From Modestobacter sp. (lineage in GTDB: Bacteria; Actinomycetota; Actinomycetes; Mycobacteriales; Geodermatophilaceae), in assembly GCA_025966175.1 (NCBI GenBank), contig JAOPVN010000387.1:1-8172 (forward strand): a DNA stretch of 8,172 nt, written 5' to 3'. A program made the position numbers and the translations under genes. Position 1 is the stretch's first letter, and each line of letters starts with the position of its first letter. This document shows, one piece after another, positions 6,186 through 8,172 of the stretch. The notes under the pieces are model-generated. The model worked only from the letters and a program-made list of their open reading frames with translations. It searched no databases and was not told the DNA's origin.

Positions 6186-7180
6186 TTCCGGCGCGCCAGC
6201 GCGACGGCCAGGATGATGATCGCGCCGCGGACGACCTGCTGCTGGCTGGTGTCCAGGCCGGCGAGGATGAGCCCGTTGTTGATCAGGCTGATCAGCAGCG
6301 AGCCGAACAACGTGCCGATCACGGTGCCGGCCCCGCCGAAGAGGCTGGTCCCGCCGAGGATCACGGCCGCGATCGCGGAGAGCTCGTCGCCGGCGCCCCA
6401 CTGGAACCGCCCGGACTGCAGGCGGCCGGCGTAGAGCATGCCGGCCACGCTGGCCACGATCGAGGCCAGCAGCATGACCTGGAACTTGATCCGCTTGGTG
6501 CGGACGCCGCTGAACTCCGCCGCTGTCCGGTTGCCGCCGGTGGCCAGCACCTGGCGGCCGAACCGGGTCTTGGCCAGCACGACGGAGCCGATGGCCACGA
6601 AGACGGCCATCCAGACGAGCAGCCCGGGGATGGGCCCGAAGTTGCCCCCACCGAAGATCAGGTTGTACGTGTCGTTGAGGATCGGCTTCGGCGCGGAGGA
6701 GGTGATCCACTGCGCGACGCCGGCCGCGATCCCCATCATCCCGAGCGTCACCAGGAACGAGGGGATGTTCAGCATCGCGACCAGGCCGCCGTTGATCGCG
6801 CCGACGGCGGCGCCGACGGCCAGGCCGGCCACCACACCGCCGACGATGCCCCACTCCGGGATCGCCATGGCCGTGCAGACGCTGGCCAGGCCGGCGACCG
6901 ACCCGACGCTCAGGTCGATCTCCGCGCTGGCGATCACGAAGGTCATGCCGACGGCGATGACCGAGATCGTCGCGGCCTGCCGGAAGATGTTCAGCACGTT
7001 GTTCTGGGACAGGAAGCCCTGGTCGCGCAGGGTCACCGAGAACGCGATGAAGACGACGACGAAGCCGATGTAGATGATGTAGCGCCGCCAGTCGAGCCCG
7101 GCGAGCAGGCTCCCCGGTGCGCGACGGCCGGAGGGCGCCGGCGAGGTCTCGGTCGCCTCCGGTCCAGTGGTGGTGGACAT
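6182..7180 (-). CDS. Sugar ABC transporter permease (RbsC-like)
   Basis: A 332-residue integral membrane protein of the ribose/galactoside-type ABC permease family (BPD_transp_2), forming the channel for sugar import with the ATPase encoded just upstream. A polar N-terminal tail of about 30 residues precedes the first membrane helix (about 34-51). The family signature AEIDLSVGSVAGLAS follows at 86-100. More hydrophobic segments lie at about 111-135, 140-157, 186-203, 233-251, 267-285 and 290-308, and a final one at 316-329. GVRTKRIKFQVMLLAS (225-240) is the cytoplasmic coupling region. The ATG at 7180 has AAGGAG (7194-7189) 8 bases upstream, inside the end of the ATPase gene; the two genes are 3 bases apart. 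No solute-binding protein gene is visible, so it may lie beyond the right edge or elsewhere. Confidence 0.93.
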   Translation of the reverse strand: MSTTTGPEATETSPAPSGRRAPGSLLAGLDWRRYIIYIGFVVVFIAFSVTLRDQGFLSQNNVLNIFRQAATISVIAVGMTFVIASAEIDLSVGSVAGLASVCTAMAIPEWGIVGGVVAGLAVGAAVGAINGGLVAMLNIPSFLVTLGMMGIAAGVAQWITSSAPKPILNDTYNLIFGGGNFGPIPGLLVWMAVFVAIGSVVLAKTRFGRQVLATGGNRTAAEFSGVRTKRIKFQVMLLASIVASVAGMLYAGRLQSGRFQWGAGDELSAIAAVILGGTSLFGGAGTVIGTLFGSLLISLINNGLILAGLDTSQQQVVRGAIIILAVALARRK

Positions 7181-7183
7181 GCC

Positions 7184-8172
7184 TCAGGCTCCTTGCACTA
7201 CGAGTTGGAGGTGGTTCTCGTCGGGGATGTCGCGGCGATCGAGCACCCGGTGCACCGCGCCCTCGCGCAGCACGACCACCCGGTCGCTGACGGCGAGCAG
7301 TTCGGGGTACTCCGAGGAGATGACCAGGACGGCCATGCCCTCGTCGGCGAGCTGCCGGATGTTCGCGAGGATCTCGTTCTTGGTGCCGATGTCCACGCCC
7401 GCGGTGGGCTCGTCCATGATCAGCACCTTCGGGTCGGTGCCCAGCCACTTGGCGATGACGACCTTCTGCTGATTGCCGCCGGAGAGCAGCCGCACCGGCC
7501 GGTCGGCGTTGGCCACCTTGATGCCGAAGCGCGAGACCAGGTCGCGGGCGAGCGACCTCCCCTTCCCGTCGTCGAGCAGAGGGCCTCGGCGCATCCGGTC
7601 GAGCAGCGGCAGGGTCAGGTTCGCCCGCACGGAGTGCTCGAGGACCAGCCCCTGGGCCCGGCGGTCCTCCGGGATCAGCGCGATCCCGGCGCCGATCGCG
7701 TCCTGGGGGCCGCGGAGCCGCAGCTCCCGGCCACCGAGGCTGATCGAGCCGGAGGTCATCGTGTCGATGCCGAACAGCACCCGCGCCAGCTCGGTGCGGC
7801 CGCTGCCCATGAGCCCGGCCAGGCCGACGATCTCGCCGGCGGCGACCGAGAACGAGACGTCCCGGACCCGCGGTCCGGCCGTCACGCCGTCGAGCACCAG
7901 CAGCGGCCCGGCGTCCGGCGCCCGGTCAGCGCGCTCCTGGTAGGCGAGCTCTCCCTCGATCTCCCGGCCGACGATGCCCTCGACGATCCGTTCCGGGGTG
8001 ACGTCGCTGAGCGCCTCGGTGAACAGCCGCCGGCCGTCCCGCAATACGGTGATCCGGTCGGCGATCCGGTAGACCTCGTCCATCCGGTGCGAGATGTAGA
8101 TGACCGAGATGCCCTGCTCGGTGAGCCGGCCGACGAGCTCGAAGAGGACGTCGGCCTCGTGCTTGGCCAGGC
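7184..8172 (-). CDS. Sugar ABC transporter ATP-binding protein (RbsA/MglA-like), C-terminal two thirds (5' end outside window)
   Basis: This is the last 328 residues of a double-domain ATPase that powers sugar import; the family is normally about 500 residues, and the frame is open to the right edge. The visible part begins in the first nucleotide-binding domain, just before its switch histidine (VIYISHRMDEVYRIADR), and then contains the whole second domain. That domain has a degenerate Walker A typical of the family (GLMGSGRTE, with Arg in place of Lys), a Q-loop region (LIPEDRRAQGL), the ABC signature LSGGNQQKVVIAKWL, Walker B VLIMDEPTAGVD, and ISSE in place of the switch His. The ATG at 8083 is therefore internal, not the start. 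It is upstream of, and translated just before, the permease. The specific sugar is unknown. Confidence 0.95.
   Translation of the reverse strand, partial: LAKHEADVLFELVGRLTEQGISVIYISHRMDEVYRIADRITVLRDGRRLFTEALSDVTPERIVEGIVGREIEGELAYQERADRAPDAGPLLVLDGVTAGPRVRDVSFSVAAGEIVGLAGLMGSGRTELARVLFGIDTMTSGSISLGGRELRLRGPQDAIGAGIALIPEDRRAQGLVLEHSVRANLTLPLLDRMRRGPLLDDGKGRSLARDLVSRFGIKVANADRPVRLLSGGNQQKVVIAKWLGTDPKVLIMDEPTAGVDIGTKNEILANIRQLADEGMAVLVISSEYPELLAVSDRVVVLREGAVHRVLDRRDIPDENHLQLVVQGA

Noticed and set aside
5271..6434. Plus-strand open frame of 387 codons antisense to the Gfo/Idh gene
   Set aside because: No family motifs; composition is that of a reverse-frame shadow.
6186..7448. Apparent N-terminal extension of the Gfo/Idh protein, suggesting a fusion
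   Set aside because: The extra 421 residues are Arg/Gly-rich shadow of the permease and ATPase genes; the family N-terminus (VRFGIVGTG) starts right after the GTG at 6185.
1..8172. Mobile elements, CRISPR arrays, tRNA/rRNA genes, toxin-antitoxin or defence genes
   Set aside because: No transposase, integrase, spaced repeats, structured RNA or defence-type motifs were seen; the window is almost fully accounted for by metabolic, transport and regulatory genes.

Overview
The window is very GC-rich, with strong G/C third-position bias, long shadow frames on both strands, GTG/TTG starts and tight operons. This points to a high-GC actinobacterium. The family is not provable from the sequence; a Geodermatophilaceae-like soil actinomycete would fit. 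A short-chain dehydrogenase of the mycofactocin-coupled type also fits Actinomycetota.

Layout, left to right: (1) the 3' end of a plus-strand phytoene-dehydrogenase-like FAD oxidoreductase (to 730), which looks unrelated to the rest. (2) A GC-rich hairpin (731-768) separating it from a convergent minus-strand operon. (3) That operon, in transcription order: a xylose-isomerase-like TIM-barrel sugar isomerase/epimerase (3606-2686), a glycoside-hydrolase-like TIM-barrel protein (2689-1592) and a mycofactocin-coupled SDR dehydrogenase (1589-777). (4) A 163-bp divergent control region (3607-3769) with a candidate promoter/operator and a 10-bp palindrome. (5) A plus-strand ROK-family transcriptional regulator (3770-5068). 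(6) A perfect 16-bp stem hairpin (5065-5100) that holds the stop codons of both converging genes. (7) A second minus-strand operon: the 3' part of a sugar ABC transporter ATPase (from the right edge to 7184), a sugar ABC permease (7180-6182) and a Gfo/Idh/MocA oxidoreductase (6185-5097).

Together, genes 3 to 7 look like one sugar or glycoside uptake and oxidation locus. The RbsA/RbsC-type transporter imports a sugar-like compound. The Gfo/Idh enzyme oxidises a hydroxyl with NAD(P). The isomerase/epimerase and the barrel protein rearrange or cleave the product. The SDR carries out a further oxidation that probably depends on the redox cofactor mycofactocin. The ROK protein probably senses the sugar and controls the genes around it. 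The substrate cannot be read from the sequence. No solute-binding protein, kinase, mobile element, tRNA, rRNA or CRISPR array is visible. The most unusual points are the pairing of a mycofactocin-type SDR with a sugar operon, a glycosidase-like barrel that seems to lack the usual catalytic glutamates, and the shared stop-codon/terminator hairpin.
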